From positions 1 to 26,785 of the forward strand of contig CAKVIS010000026.1 of NCBI GenBank assembly GCA_934754415.1: a DNA stretch of 26,785 nt, given 5' to 3'. Shown in pieces: positions 1-8,288 of this stretch. The notes under the pieces are model-generated. The model was not told the DNA's origin. It saw nothing but the letters and a program-made list of their open reading frames with translations, and made no database searches. Each line of letters starts with the position of its first letter. Position 1 is the stretch's first letter. The stretch is from an uncultured Bulleidia sp. (GTDB taxonomy: Bacteria > Bacillota_I > Bacilli_A > Erysipelotrichales > Erysipelotrichaceae). Position numbers and translations under genes: made by a program.

Positions 1-699
1 ATGAATGTTCTTGTTATTCTTACAGATATGACTTCTTATTGTGAAGCAGTAAGAGAATTCTCTTCAAGTAAAGGTGAAATTCCATCCAGAAAAGGATATC
101 CTGGTTATTTATATAGTGACTTGGCTTCCTTATATGAAAGAGCAGGTATTATTAAGGGAGGAAAGGGCTCTGTAACTCAGATTCCTATTCTGACCATGCC
201 TAATGATGATATTACTCATCCTGTACCTGACTTAACCGGATATATTACTGAAGGCCAGATTGTACTGGACAGAGATTTATACTTAAAAGGTATCCAGCCT
301 CCGGTTGGTGTACTGGCTTCTCTTTCACGTCTTATGAAAGATGGTATTGGTGAAGGCTATACAAGAAAAGACCATCAGGATGTCGCTAACCAGTTATTTG
401 CTACATATGCAAAGGTGCAGGATGCAAGATCTCTTGCTTCTGTAATCGGTGAAGATGAGCTGTCTTCTCTGGATAAAAAATACATGGAATTTGGACGTAA
501 GTTCGAAAACATATTCATTGGACAGGGATTTAAGACAAATCGTTCCATTCAGGAAACTTTAAATCTTGGCTGGGCATTATTGTCAACATTGCCTGTAGAA
601 GCTCTTGATCGTCTGGATCCTCAGCTCATTAAACAGAACTATGATCCTGAACATGCCGAAAGAACGATTGAACTTGTCCTGAAGCAGGGGGCTGAATAA
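1..699 (+). CDS. ntpB: V-type ATP synthase subunit B, C-terminal part
   Basis: This is the C-terminal 232 residues of the non-catalytic nucleotide-binding B subunit of a V/A-type ATPase, a ring component of the cytoplasmic V1 sector that couples ATP turnover to H+ or Na+ movement. Family hallmarks are the ILTDMTSYCEA segment at the start, SRKGYPGYLYSDLASLYERAG near residue 30, and the ILTMPNDDITHPVPDLTGYITEGQ stretch near residue 65. Full-length B subunits are about 460 residues, so the first methionine here is internal and the gene begins upstream of the window. Its stop codon TAA shares one base with the ATG of subunit D, the usual B-D order of prokaryotic V-ATPase operons. Identification is secure; the transported ion cannot be told from this fragment. 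Confidence 0.96.
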   Translation: MNVLVILTDMTSYCEAVREFSSSKGEIPSRKGYPGYLYSDLASLYERAGIIKGGKGSVTQIPILTMPNDDITHPVPDLTGYITEGQIVLDRDLYLKGIQPPVGVLASLSRLMKDGIGEGYTRKDHQDVANQLFATYAKVQDARSLASVIGEDELSSLDKKYMEFGRKFENIFIGQGFKTNRSIQETLNLGWALLSTLPVEALDRLDPQLIKQNYDPEHAERTIELVLKQGAE

Positions 700-1337
700 T
701 GGCAGGGGTACCTGCGACCAAAGGAAATCTCATCAAGGCAAGAAAATCACTCGCTCTTGCAAAAAATGGCTATGAGCTGATGGATAGAAAAAGAAATATC
801 CTTGTAAAAGAGATGATGTCTGAAATCGAGAAAGTAAAAGTTTTACGTACTCAGATTTCAGATGCCTACTCTACAGGGTATTTTCTACTTCAACAGGCAA
901 ATATGTATTCTGGTGTTATTCAGAATGTTGCAAATCAGATAAAAGTAGATGATTCTATCGATGTGACCTATAGATCCATTATGGGCGTGGAAGTACCAAA
1001 AGTTTCTTATGTGAAGACAGATGAAAATGTAATTCCTTATGGTCTGGAAGAATCCAACTCTCGTATTGATGAAGCGTATTTTCAGTTCCAGAAAGTAAAA
1101 GAAACAACTATGTTATTAGCAGAGGTAGATAATACAGTATACCGTTTGGCTCATGCCATCAGTACAACGCAAAAAAGAGCCAACGCTTTAAAGAATATTG
1201 TTATTCCTCGTTACGAAGCACAGATTCGTAATATTTCTGCAGATCTTGAAGAAAAAGAACGTGAAGAATTTTCACGTATGAAAGTGATTAAAGCAAATAA
1301 AGAAAAAGAAGAAAGAGCACATTATGAAGGAAATTGA
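699..1337 (+). CDS. ntpD: V-type ATP synthase subunit D
   Basis: Subunit D is the central rotor shaft of the V1 sector, turning inside the A3B3 ring. The 212-residue length fits the family. The N terminus (PATKGNLIKARKSLALAKNGYELMDRKR) and the C-terminal region rich in K/R/E around TTQKRANALKNIVIPRYEAQI match the family's two long antiparallel helices. The ATG overlaps the stop of subunit B, indicating translational coupling. Its end overlaps the start of the M42 peptidase by 14 bases, so all three are on one transcript. No subunit follows, so this is the distal end of the ATPase operon. Confidence 0.95.
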   Translation: MAGVPATKGNLIKARKSLALAKNGYELMDRKRNILVKEMMSEIEKVKVLRTQISDAYSTGYFLLQQANMYSGVIQNVANQIKVDDSIDVTYRSIMGVEVPKVSYVKTDENVIPYGLEESNSRIDEAYFQFQKVKETTMLLAEVDNTVYRLAHAISTTQKRANALKNIVIPRYEAQIRNISADLEEKEREEFSRMKVIKANKEKEERAHYEGN

Positions 1338-2379
1338 TCGTATTCAGGCTTTGTCCAATGTATTTGGACCAAGCGGATTTGAAGATGAAGTATCTGAACT
1401 TGTAGTTCAGGAATTACCTGAATATACAACAATTGTGGATTCCATGAGAAATGTCAGAATTGATGGAAAGACTACATCAGGAAAACCAGTTGTTATGTTT
1501 GATGCACATTTAGATGAAGTGGGCCTGATTGTACAGGCTATCAAGCCGAATGGAACTATGAGAATTCTTGCACTGGGCGGAATTCAGGCTGCCTCTCTTG
1601 TGGCAAATTCTTTTAGAATCAAAACTGATAAAGGCACCTATGTTTCAGCAGTAGTAGCTGCCAAACCTCCACACTTTATGAGTGCGCAGGATAAAAACGC
1701 CCCATTGGACGTTTCTACAATGGTGCTGGACTGTGGTACTACTTCCAAAGAAGAAACAGAAGCTCTGGGTATTCACATTGGTTCTCCATGTGCTCCTGAA
1801 GTCAACTGCACATATGATGAAATCAGAGATGTTTTCTATGGAAAGGCTTTTGATTGCAGAATTGGTGTTGCTGCTGAAATTGAAACCATGAAGCGTCTGA
1901 AGGGCAAAGATCTTCCATGTGATGTATCCGCAAGTTTTTCTGTTCAGGAAGAAGTTGGTGAAAGAGGTGTAATGGCCAATGCGCGTGCCTTACAGCCAGA
2001 TGTCATGATTTGTTTTGAGGGTTGTCCTGCAGATGATACTTTCTCAGAAGACTATATGATTCAGGCAACTATTGGTAAAGGGCCTATGTTAAGACATATG
2101 GACGTATCCATGATTACAAACTGGCGTTTCCAGAAACTGGCATTGGATTTAGCCCGTGAAAAGGGTATTCCGGTACAGGAAAGTGTCAGAAAAGGTGGAG
2201 GAACAAACGGGGCTATGGTAAACAAAGAAATGGGTGTACCAAGTATTGTTATTGGTGTTCCTGTAAGATATATCCATTCCTCTAATTGCTTTGTTAAAAA
2301 ATGCGATTATGACGCTGCAGTGGATCTTGCTCTGGAATTAGTGAAAAAGCTGGATAAAGAAACAGTTGAATCCTTATAA
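1324..2379 (+). CDS. M42 family metallo-aminopeptidase
   Basis: A 351-residue M42 (FrvX/PepA/TET-like) cytosolic di-metal aminopeptidase, expected to trim N-terminal residues from peptides. Visible metal and catalytic motifs in order: FDAHLDEVG (His and Asp ligands, about residue 60), KAFDCRIG (bridging Asp, about 178), QEEVGERG (catalytic Glu and Glu ligand, about 208), CFEGCPADD (about 236), GGGTNGAMV (about 291) and IGVPVRYIHSS (His ligand, about 315). The FEG-PADD signature marks a subgroup whose substrate preference is not obvious from sequence. The start overlaps ntpD by 14 bases, and a hairpin terminator directly follows the stop. Position at the end of a V-ATPase operon is clear; a functional link to the ATPase is only a guess. 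Confidence 0.9.
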   Translation: MKEIDRIQALSNVFGPSGFEDEVSELVVQELPEYTTIVDSMRNVRIDGKTTSGKPVVMFDAHLDEVGLIVQAIKPNGTMRILALGGIQAASLVANSFRIKTDKGTYVSAVVAAKPPHFMSAQDKNAPLDVSTMVLDCGTTSKEETEALGIHIGSPCAPEVNCTYDEIRDVFYGKAFDCRIGVAAEIETMKRLKGKDLPCDVSASFSVQEEVGERGVMANARALQPDVMICFEGCPADDTFSEDYMIQATIGKGPMLRHMDVSMITNWRFQKLALDLAREKGIPVQESVRKGGGTNGAMVNKEMGVPSIVIGVPVRYIHSSNCFVKKCDYDAAVDLALELVKKLDKETVESL

Positions 2380-2403
2380 GCACTTGTCTCAAGTGCTTTT
2401 TCT
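2378..2403 (+). terminator. Intrinsic terminator of the V-ATPase/M42 operon
   Basis: A perfect 9-bp stem AAGCACTTG/CAAGTGCTT with loop TCT is followed by TTTTCTT. It begins inside the M42 stop codon and ends the upstream operon. Confidence 0.88.
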
Positions 2404-2440
2404 TATGTAAAATAATTTAGGTTAAGAAGGAGATACCCAT

Positions 2441-2731
2441 ATGATTACGCATGTATGCATGTTTAAATTACAACAGGAAAATCATGAAGAAGTACTTAAT
2501 AAGGCAGTAAAACTTGCAGAAGCCTTATATACCATTCCATGTGCAGTAAGAGGTGAAGTGGTTGTAAATGATACACTGGCGGACATGTCAAACTATGACC
2601 TGTGTCTGCTATTTGATTTTGAAACTTATGAAGATCTCGATGCCTATCAGAAACACCCTGTTCATGTTGCATTTAAAGACTATGTGGTTTCACACATGCT
2701 TTCAAGAGCATGTATCGATTACAGAAAATGA
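2441..2731 (+). CDS. Dabb (stress-responsive A/B barrel) domain protein
   Basis: A 96-residue single-domain protein of the Dabb family, small dimeric ferredoxin-like alpha/beta barrels of varied or unknown function. Evidence is the ITHVCMFKL start, the central YDLCLLFDFETYEDLDAYQKHPVHVAFKDYV segment (the family's F-x-s-xedlxaYqxhPxHxxf pattern) and the expected length of about 95 residues. An excellent ribosome site (AAGGAG, eight bases before the ATG) sets the start. It stands alone between the terminator of the V-ATPase operon and the sepF promoter. Nothing visible indicates a substrate. Confidence 0.82.
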   Translation: MITHVCMFKLQQENHEEVLNKAVKLAEALYTIPCAVRGEVVVNDTLADMSNYDLCLLFDFETYEDLDAYQKHPVHVAFKDYVVSHMLSRACIDYRK

Positions 2732-2755
2732 TTCTATGTGTGAAAAAAGTAAGCG

Positions 2756-2784
2756 TTGAAGGCATTTTGGCACAATGCTATAAT
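2756..2784 (+). promoter_or_regulatory. Promoter of the sepF-ylmH-divIVA cluster
   Basis: A -35 TTGAAG and a perfect -10 TATAAT are separated by 17 bases. An upstream TGC gives an extended -10. The start site would be near 2791, about 20 bases before sepF. Confidence 0.8.
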
Positions 2785-2809
2785 GTAAGAAGAATAGGAG
2801 GTTTTTACC

Positions 2810-3229
2810 ATGGTATTTAGCAAATTAAAAGATTTTATCGCACCTGTCGATGATGATGAAGAAGATGAAGATGAAGTAGAAGATACACAGTTACAATACA
2901 GAGAAAGTGAAGCACAGCCAATCAGCTCTTATGAAAAGAGAAGAACAAATGTTACAAGTGTTCCAACTAATGCGCAGATGGTGTTGTTTGAGCCACGTTC
3001 TTTTGAAGAATGTGAAGAAATTGCAAGACATCTGAAGTCCAGAAGAGCTGCAGTGGTAAACTTACACCGTTTACAGAAAGAATATGCACAGAGAACAATT
3101 GATTTCTTAACAGGTGTTGTATATGCCCTGGATGGTTCTATTCAGAAGATTGGTCATAATGTTATTCTGTGTGCACCAAAGAATGTTGCAGTTGACGGAG
3201 AAATCAAACTGGATTCTGATGATGACTAA
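2810..3229 (+). CDS. sepF: Cell division protein SepF
   Basis: SepF is a membrane-associated, ring-forming protein that binds the FtsZ C-terminal tail and tethers or organises the Z-ring in Gram-positive bacteria. The 139-residue protein has the expected layout. Residues 1-11 (MVFSKLKDFIA) form the short amphipathic membrane-targeting helix. A strongly acidic linker follows at about 14-30. The SepF core runs from about residue 55 (VLFEPRSFEECEEIARHLKSRRAAVVNL) through RTIDFLTGVVYALDGSIQKIGHNVILCAP. AGGAGG lies just upstream of the ATG. Its end overlaps the ylmH start. The order sepF-ylmH-divIVA-ileS matches the B. subtilis ylm cluster, except that the membrane protein ylmG is missing here. 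Confidence 0.96.
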   Translation: MVFSKLKDFIAPVDDDEEDEDEVEDTQLQYRESEAQPISSYEKRRTNVTSVPTNAQMVLFEPRSFEECEEIARHLKSRRAAVVNLHRLQKEYAQRTIDFLTGVVYALDGSIQKIGHNVILCAPKNVAVDGEIKLDSDDD

Positions 3230-3962
3230 GACTTCTGCTGAAGAAGATCTGTTTGCACATATTGAAGATTTACAGGAGCACAGCCAGTTATGGCATACCT
3301 CTGTCTGTTCTAAATTTTTAACGGAAGGGCAGCAGGCACTTTTGAAAAAAAGATTTCCAGCCTCTGAACTTATTAAATATGACGGTGGGTATCCTGGTGC
3401 TTTAAAGAAAGAAGTCATTTTTCTCTTTGATGAGGAAGATGACTTTTCTGATATTGTATGCCTCAAAGCAAAAATAGATCAGAGATTCAGAAAAATCACA
3501 CATAGAGATGTCCTGGGTGCAATTATGCATTTACAGGTGGAACCTGATGCATTTGGTGATCTTTGGGTTGATGAGTCGTATGTGTATTTGTATACAACTA
3601 TGACAATGGCAGATTTTTTTGTGCAGAATCTGACACGAATTAACCAGTTAAATGTACATTTTGAAATCATTCGTGAAAGACCGTCACAACAGTTTCATTT
3701 TAAAACTGTTCAGGTAGTTGCAGGGAGTGAAAGACTGGATGCACTTGTGGCAAGTGTCTGTCATATTTCCAGAGCTCAGGCAAAACAAAAGATACATCAG
3801 GGTGGTGTTTCAGTGAATCATATGGTGCTTGATGTCCCCGATAAAGTGTGCGATAATAACGATACGATTTCTATTCGTGGTGAAGGTCGCTTCATTTACA
3901 GAGGTGTTCAGCATACAACGAAAAGTGATCGTGTTGTAGCAGTGTTTGATAAGTATATGTGA
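3219..3962 (+). CDS. ylmH: YlmH family S4-domain RNA-binding protein
   Basis: A 247-residue YlmH-type protein. Family members are cytoplasmic RNA-binding proteins linked to cell division clusters and, in recent work on B. subtilis, to rescue of stalled ribosomes. The C-terminal S4 domain begins near ERLDALVASVCHISRAQAKQKIHQGGVSVNH and closes with DTISIRGEGRFIYRG. The N-terminal two thirds match the YlmH-specific region (GGYPGALKKEVIFLF). The start is one of two adjacent ATGs (3219 or 3222) overlapping the end of sepF; both are in the same frame. A longer upstream extension is rejected because it would lie entirely inside sepF in another frame. Its stop lies 11 bases before divIVA. Confidence 0.92.
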   Translation: MMTKTSAEEDLFAHIEDLQEHSQLWHTSVCSKFLTEGQQALLKKRFPASELIKYDGGYPGALKKEVIFLFDEEDDFSDIVCLKAKIDQRFRKITHRDVLGAIMHLQVEPDAFGDLWVDESYVYLYTTMTMADFFVQNLTRINQLNVHFEIIRERPSQQFHFKTVQVVAGSERLDALVASVCHISRAQAKQKIHQGGVSVNHMVLDVPDKVCDNNDTISIRGEGRFIYRGVQHTTKSDRVVAVFDKYM

Positions 3963-3973
3963 GAGGAGCAGAT

Positions 3974-4465
3974 ATGACAGCAAAAAAACCGACATTTCGA
4001 GTTATGAAAAACGGTTATGATCGTTTTGCTGTAGATGAAGCTATCGAATCCTATGCCAGTCAGGTAGATGAACTGGAACACAGAATTGCTATCTATCAGC
4101 AACAAATGGCCGAGAATGAACAGAAGTTCAAACAGTTACAGGCTGTACATACTGAAATGGTGCAGTCTCTGGAGGCCAGAAAATCTGCTGCAGAAGACAT
4201 TGCACGTCTGTCTCTTAGAGAAGCTAATGATATCATCACAGATGCACAGGCAAATGCGGATGAAATTATTCGCGAAGCCATTGGAACGGCAAAGGTCATT
4301 CTCATGGATCTTACACGTCTGTATGCTCAGGCAGGAGATGTGAAGGGTGAAATGAAAGACAAGTTGCAGCATCTTCAGGAGGAACTGGATGCTTTCCAGA
4401 TTCCAAAGATGCCTGATCCAAAATGGTTTTCAATTGATACAGACGATAACAACAACCAGAAGTAA
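3974..4465 (+). CDS. divIVA: DivIVA-domain protein
   Basis: DivIVA proteins sense negative membrane curvature at poles and septa and recruit division or morphogenesis factors. This 163-residue protein has the N-terminal lipid-binding module (about residues 7-45: FRVMKNGYDRFAVDEAIESY, matching the family's f-x-xxxrGYdxxEVdxfl) followed by coiled coil from about 30 to 100. A second helical part ends near residue 150. The start at 3974 is chosen because GAGGAG lies five bases upstream; an in-frame ATG 15 bases earlier would place this ribosome site inside the gene. The Gly-Tyr-Asp of the lipid-binding loop is intact. It is the last gene before the ileS T-box. Confidence 0.92.
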   Translation: MTAKKPTFRVMKNGYDRFAVDEAIESYASQVDELEHRIAIYQQQMAENEQKFKQLQAVHTEMVQSLEARKSAAEDIARLSLREANDIITDAQANADEIIREAIGTAKVILMDLTRLYAQAGDVKGEMKDKLQHLQEELDAFQIPKMPDPKWFSIDTDDNNNQK

Positions 4466-4466
4466 T

Positions 4467-4680
4467 GCGTTGATCAGGACGCGCCGCTTCTACCTTAGCT
4501 TATAAGAGAGTCTAGTCCGGTGAAAATAGACAGTGGAAGGTAAAAGCAGGACATCACCTGTGAGCAATCGTTTCATTCTGCGTTAAAGAATGGTAAGAGT
4601 CGCATATAAAAGAGAAATCTTTGTATATGAACTAAGGTGGTACCGCGCGCTAGCGTCCTTAGAGTAAGGGCGTTTTTTTA
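4467..4680 (+). promoter_or_regulatory. T-box leader of ileS (tRNA-Ile sensor)
   Basis: A T-box riboswitch that reads uncharged tRNA-Ile and permits transcription of ileS under isoleucine starvation. It has the stem I AGAGAG motif (4505-4510), an ATC isoleucine specifier (4553-4555, in GGACATCACC), and the conserved T-box AAGGTGGTACCGCG (4634-4647) that pairs with the tRNA acceptor end. It ends in a terminator at 4654-4679. The leader starts within a few bases of the divIVA stop, and no clear separate promoter was seen, so it may be transcribed from within or through divIVA. Confidence 0.93.
4654..4679 (+). terminator. T-box regulated terminator before ileS
   Basis: An 8-bp stem CGTCCTTA/TAAGGGCG (one T-G pair) with loop GAG is followed by seven T. 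It is preceded by the T-box sequence that forms the competing antiterminator. Confidence 0.9.
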
Positions 4681-4703
4681 TGTCCTTAAAGGAGAAAAGG
4701 GAA

Positions 4704-7418
4704 ATGGATTTTAAAAACACTTTAAACATGCCAAATACTGATTTTGAAATGCGTGGAAATCTGGCTAAAAAAGAACCAGGTATTTTAAAGCAGTGGGAGG
4801 AAAACAATTATTATCAGGATCTTCTGGATCACCATAAAGGTCAGAAAGCATTTGTTTTACATGATGGTCCACCTTATGCAAATGGCAATCTTCATGCAGG
4901 AACTGCAATGAACCGTGTTATTAAAGATTTTATTAACCGTACACACGCCATGAGTGGTTACTATACACCGTATTTCCCAGGATGGGATACTCATGGATTA
5001 CCAATTGAAAATGCTATTCAGAAATTAGGCGTAGATCGTAAAAAATTATCTGCTGCAGAATTCAGAAAGAAGTGTGATGAATATGCACATGAACAGATTG
5101 CTCAGCAGATGGCTACAGAAAAACGTCTGGGACAGATTGCAGATTATGCACATCCATATATCACATTAAATAAAGAATTCGAAGCAAGACAGGTAAGAAA
5201 CTTCTCCAAGATGGCATTGGATGGCCTGATTTTCCAGGGATTAAAACCAGTATACTGGTCTCCGTTTAATGAAACAGCTGTTGCTGATTCTGAAATTGTC
5301 TATAAAGATGTAAAAGACAGTACGATTTATCTTGCTTTCCAGATTGCGGATGGTAAAGGTGTTTTGGACAGCGATGATTATTATGTCATCTGGACAACAA
5401 CTCCTTGGACTATTCCAAGTAATGAAGCAGTCAGCTTAAATGAACGTCTGGAATATGCAGAAGTATTAACTGAAAAAGGAAAACTGATTGTCTTATCCAA
5501 GTTTGTAGATACTCTGCTGGAAAAGTTCCATCTGGAAAATAAAGGTATCTTACGTACATTTAAAGGTAAAGAACTCGAAGGTATTACTTACCATCATGTG
5601 GTTTTAGACAAAGAATGTCCTACTTTATTAGGAAACCACGTTACTGATGAAGATGGTACAGGTGTAGTACATACAGCCGGTGGTCATGGTATGGACGACT
5701 TCCTTGTATGTGCAAAATATGGTATTGCTCCAATTAATACAGTAGATTCTACAGGTCATATGAATGAAGAAGCTGGCAAGTACCAGGGGATGTTCTTTGA
5801 AGACTGCAGTAAGGCAGTCATCCATGACATGAGTGAAAAAGGATGTCTGTTAGCAGTTGAAAATATTGTACACAGTTATCCTCATGATGACCGTTTAAAG
5901 AAAAAGGTTATTTTCAGAGCTGTAAAACAGTGGTTCTGTTCTATTGATAAGATCAAAGAGCAGCTTCTGGACCAGATTGATAATAACGTTACATGGCATA
6001 ACAGTTTTGGTCAGAAGAGAATGCATAACATGATTCATGACCGTGGTGACTGGTGTATCTCCAGACAAAGATTATGGGGTGTTCCAATTCCTATTTTCTA
6101 TTGTGAAGATGGTACTCCAATCATGGAAAAGGAAGTCTTTGATCACATTGCTGATTTGTTTGAGGAATATGGTTCTAATGTATGGTTTGAAAGAGAAGCT
6201 GCAGACTTATTACCTGAAGGCTATACAAATGCGAAGTCTCCGAATGGTGTATTCACAAAAGAAACAGACATCATGGATGTATGGTTTGACTCCGGTTCTT
6301 CCTGGAGAGAATTAGAAGCAAGAGGTCTGGAATTCCCATGTGATATGTATTTCGAAGGCAGTGACCAGTATCGTGGATGGTTCAATTCCAGTCTGATTGT
6401 AGCTACTGCTGTTAAAGGCAGAGCACCATATAAGGAAGTACTATCTCATGGATATGTAGTAGACTCCAAGGGTGAAAAGATGAGTAAATCTGTAGGAAAT
6501 GTTGTAAACCCTATGGATATTATTAACGCTAATGGTGCAGATGTTTTCCGTTTATGGGCTATGACTTCTGATTTCAAAGCAGATCTCAAACTGGGACCAA
6601 GCAATATCAAACAGGTTTCTGATCAGTACAGAAAGATCCGTAATACATTCCGTTTCCTGTTAGGTAACGTCAATCCTGAGGATTTTGATCCAAAGAAAGA
6701 TATGGTTGCTTATGAAAATCTGACAGAAATCGATCAGTTTGTTCTCGTGGCTTTAAATGATGTTGTTAAAGAAGTAAGAGAAGACGTACTGGCATATGAT
6801 TATGTTGCCGCAAACAAGGCACTAATGAACTTCATGGTAAATGAACTGAGTTCTTATTACTGTGATTTCACTAAGGATATCCTGTATTGCGAAGAAAAGG
6901 ATAACCCACGTAGAAGACAGGTACAGTCTGTATACTGGGTATGTGCAGATAAACTGGTAAAATTATGGGCTCCATTCTTAGTCTTTACATGTGAAGAGGT
7001 CTGGGCTCATTTCAATGATGATGCTGAAAAGTCTGTGCATAATACAGAATTCCCTGCAGTGGAAGAATATCCAAATGCAGAAGAAGTAAAAGCAAATGCA
7101 AAGAAGATGCTTGATGTACGTAGTACAGTTCTGAAGGCATTGGAAGATGCACGTAATGAAAAGATGATTAAGTCCAATCAGGAAGCAAGCATTCAGCTTG
7201 GGGTTCCAGAAGACGTACAGGCACTTTTCTCCTCCAAACTGGACAGTGCTTTAAGTCAGTGGCTCATCGTTTCCAATACTGAAGTTTCCACAAGTGAAGA
7301 AGTCACTGTAAAAGTTGAAAAGGCAAGCGGCACAAAATGTCCTCGTTGCTGGAATTACTCTGTAAATCCTGATGAAGATGACTTATGCCCAAGATGCCAT
7401 GCAGTATTGAAAAAATAA
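4704..7418 (+). CDS. ileS: Isoleucine-tRNA ligase
   Basis: A 904-residue class I aminoacyl-tRNA synthetase that charges tRNA-Ile and edits mischarged valine. The start is set by AAAGGAG nine bases upstream and by the typical MDFKNTLNMPNTDF opening. The ATG at 4680 lies right after the terminator and is rejected. Catalytic signatures are PPYANGNLHAGTAMN (the HIGH motif, here HAGT), WDTHGLPIE, and GEKMSKSVGN (KMSKS loop, about residue 590). The CP1 editing domain has GTGVVHTAGGHGMDDF. A C-terminal zinc finger, CPRCWN and CPRCH, is present and complete. The HIGH variant is unusual; the rest is normal. It is controlled by the upstream T-box and ends at a strong terminator. Confidence 0.97.
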   Translation: MDFKNTLNMPNTDFEMRGNLAKKEPGILKQWEENNYYQDLLDHHKGQKAFVLHDGPPYANGNLHAGTAMNRVIKDFINRTHAMSGYYTPYFPGWDTHGLPIENAIQKLGVDRKKLSAAEFRKKCDEYAHEQIAQQMATEKRLGQIADYAHPYITLNKEFEARQVRNFSKMALDGLIFQGLKPVYWSPFNETAVADSEIVYKDVKDSTIYLAFQIADGKGVLDSDDYYVIWTTTPWTIPSNEAVSLNERLEYAEVLTEKGKLIVLSKFVDTLLEKFHLENKGILRTFKGKELEGITYHHVVLDKECPTLLGNHVTDEDGTGVVHTAGGHGMDDFLVCAKYGIAPINTVDSTGHMNEEAGKYQGMFFEDCSKAVIHDMSEKGCLLAVENIVHSYPHDDRLKKKVIFRAVKQWFCSIDKIKEQLLDQIDNNVTWHNSFGQKRMHNMIHDRGDWCISRQRLWGVPIPIFYCEDGTPIMEKEVFDHIADLFEEYGSNVWFEREAADLLPEGYTNAKSPNGVFTKETDIMDVWFDSGSSWRELEARGLEFPCDMYFEGSDQYRGWFNSSLIVATAVKGRAPYKEVLSHGYVVDSKGEKMSKSVGNVVNPMDIINANGADVFRLWAMTSDFKADLKLGPSNIKQVSDQYRKIRNTFRFLLGNVNPEDFDPKKDMVAYENLTEIDQFVLVALNDVVKEVREDVLAYDYVAANKALMNFMVNELSSYYCDFTKDILYCEEKDNPRRRQVQSVYWVCADKLVKLWAPFLVFTCEEVWAHFNDDAEKSVHNTEFPAVEEYPNAEEVKANAKKMLDVRSTVLKALEDARNEKMIKSNQEASIQLGVPEDVQALFSSKLDSALSQWLIVSNTEVSTSEEVTVKVEKASGTKCPRCWNYSVNPDEDDLCPRCHAVLKK

Positions 7419-7427
7419 AAAATTCAG

Positions 7428-7460
7428 AACCGGTTAGCAGACAACGCTGACCGGTTTTTG
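7428..7460 (+). terminator. ileS terminator
   Basis: An 11-bp stem AACCGGTTAGC/GCTGACCGGTT (one G-T pair) with a 7-base loop is followed by TTTTTG. It ends three bases before the first possible start of the next gene. Confidence 0.92.
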
Positions 7461-7462
7461 TT

Positions 7463-8236
7463 ATGATAGAGTTAATGAAAAAGACTGATAAAAAATATTT
7501 GGATCTCATGTATTCTTTCCTGAGAAACTGGCTGACACCTGCTTATGAAGAATTGCTGGAAAGATATACGGAGTATCCTCAGGAATACTCTTTGGAGGAA
7601 ATAGACGGTTATACCTACTTTTTATTCTGCTATCCTGTATTACCGGAAGTGGAGCAGATGGTATTACTGGTGTTTGAAGAAGACAGAATTATTGCTGATC
7701 TTGCATGTATTCATACTACAATGGATGTTCTTTTGACAAGAAAAGACCTGTATGATTATATGAGCGAAGATTCTGACTGGTCTTATTTGCAGCACTATAT
7801 TCTCTGTAATTATTTTTATCCGGAAATTCCATATCCATGTGTTGTTTCCTCTGTGAATATTTCCTGTCAGGATGTTTTATGTTTTTCGAATATATATGTT
7901 TCCAGAAGGTTCAGAAGACAGCATATTTTCTCTAATATGCTGTCCATGACCTATGAAAGAGCCGTAAGATACAGAACTGGTAATACACAGTGTATATCCT
8001 GTATCAGTCTGGATCCGGATGTGGCATGTTATGGGGAAGACAGTTCAGATGTCCCATATATCTATTCTATGAAAGATGAAACAGACAGAATGCGCAATAA
8101 ATCTATTCTCGAAGGAAAGGGATATACAGTATTCAAACTTGAAGAAACGGAACCTCAGGAAAATAATGACGGTACAAAACTATGGTTTGCTGTATTACAG
8201 CAATCTATTCTTATTGAACAGACAGATAGTATGTAA
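7463..8236 (+). CDS. GNAT-like acetyltransferase, substrate unknown
   Basis: A 257-residue protein with a probable GNAT fold in its C-terminal half. FSNIYVSRRFRRQHIFSNMLSMTYERA (about residues 143-170) resembles the GNAT acetyl-CoA loop V-x-P-x-x-R-x-x-G-I-x-x-x-L, but with Arg for Pro and His for Gly, so the cofactor site looks eroded. YSMKDETDRMRNKSILEGKGYTVFKLEE near the end fits the last GNAT strands. The N-terminal 120 residues are not recognised. No good Shine-Dalgarno is seen before the ATG at 7463 or the in-frame ATG at 7475, and the gene starts right after the ileS terminator. It probably relies on read-through or a weak promoter inside the terminator region. The assignment is tentative. 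Confidence 0.55.
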   Translation: MIELMKKTDKKYLDLMYSFLRNWLTPAYEELLERYTEYPQEYSLEEIDGYTYFLFCYPVLPEVEQMVLLVFEEDRIIADLACIHTTMDVLLTRKDLYDYMSEDSDWSYLQHYILCNYFYPEIPYPCVVSSVNISCQDVLCFSNIYVSRRFRRQHIFSNMLSMTYERAVRYRTGNTQCISCISLDPDVACYGEDSSDVPYIYSMKDETDRMRNKSILEGKGYTVFKLEETEPQENNDGTKLWFAVLQQSILIEQTDSM

Positions 8237-8249
8237 ACTGTCTGTTTTT
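8218..8249 (+). terminator. Terminator of the GNAT-like gene
   Basis: A perfect 8-bp stem ACAGACAG/CTGTCTGT is followed by TTTTC. It overlaps the last codons and the stop. Confidence 0.85.
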
Positions 8250-8253
8250 CTAT

Positions 8254-8281
8254 GAAAAAGACATCAGGAATTCCTGATGTC
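8254..8281 (-). terminator. metK terminator
   Basis: A perfect 22-base palindrome (8260-8281; GACATCAGG arms, AATT loop) is followed on the minus strand by TTTTTC, eight bases after the metK stop. It stands back to back with the GNAT terminator. Confidence 0.9.
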
Positions 8282-8288
8282 CAAAAGC

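Noticed and set aside
2423..2443. AAGAAGGAGATACCCATATG resembles the phage T7 gene 10 ribosome site used in expression vectors
   Set aside because: The surrounding DNA is ordinary chromosomal sequence and the match is a short, purine-rich Shine-Dalgarno; coincidence is the simplest explanation.
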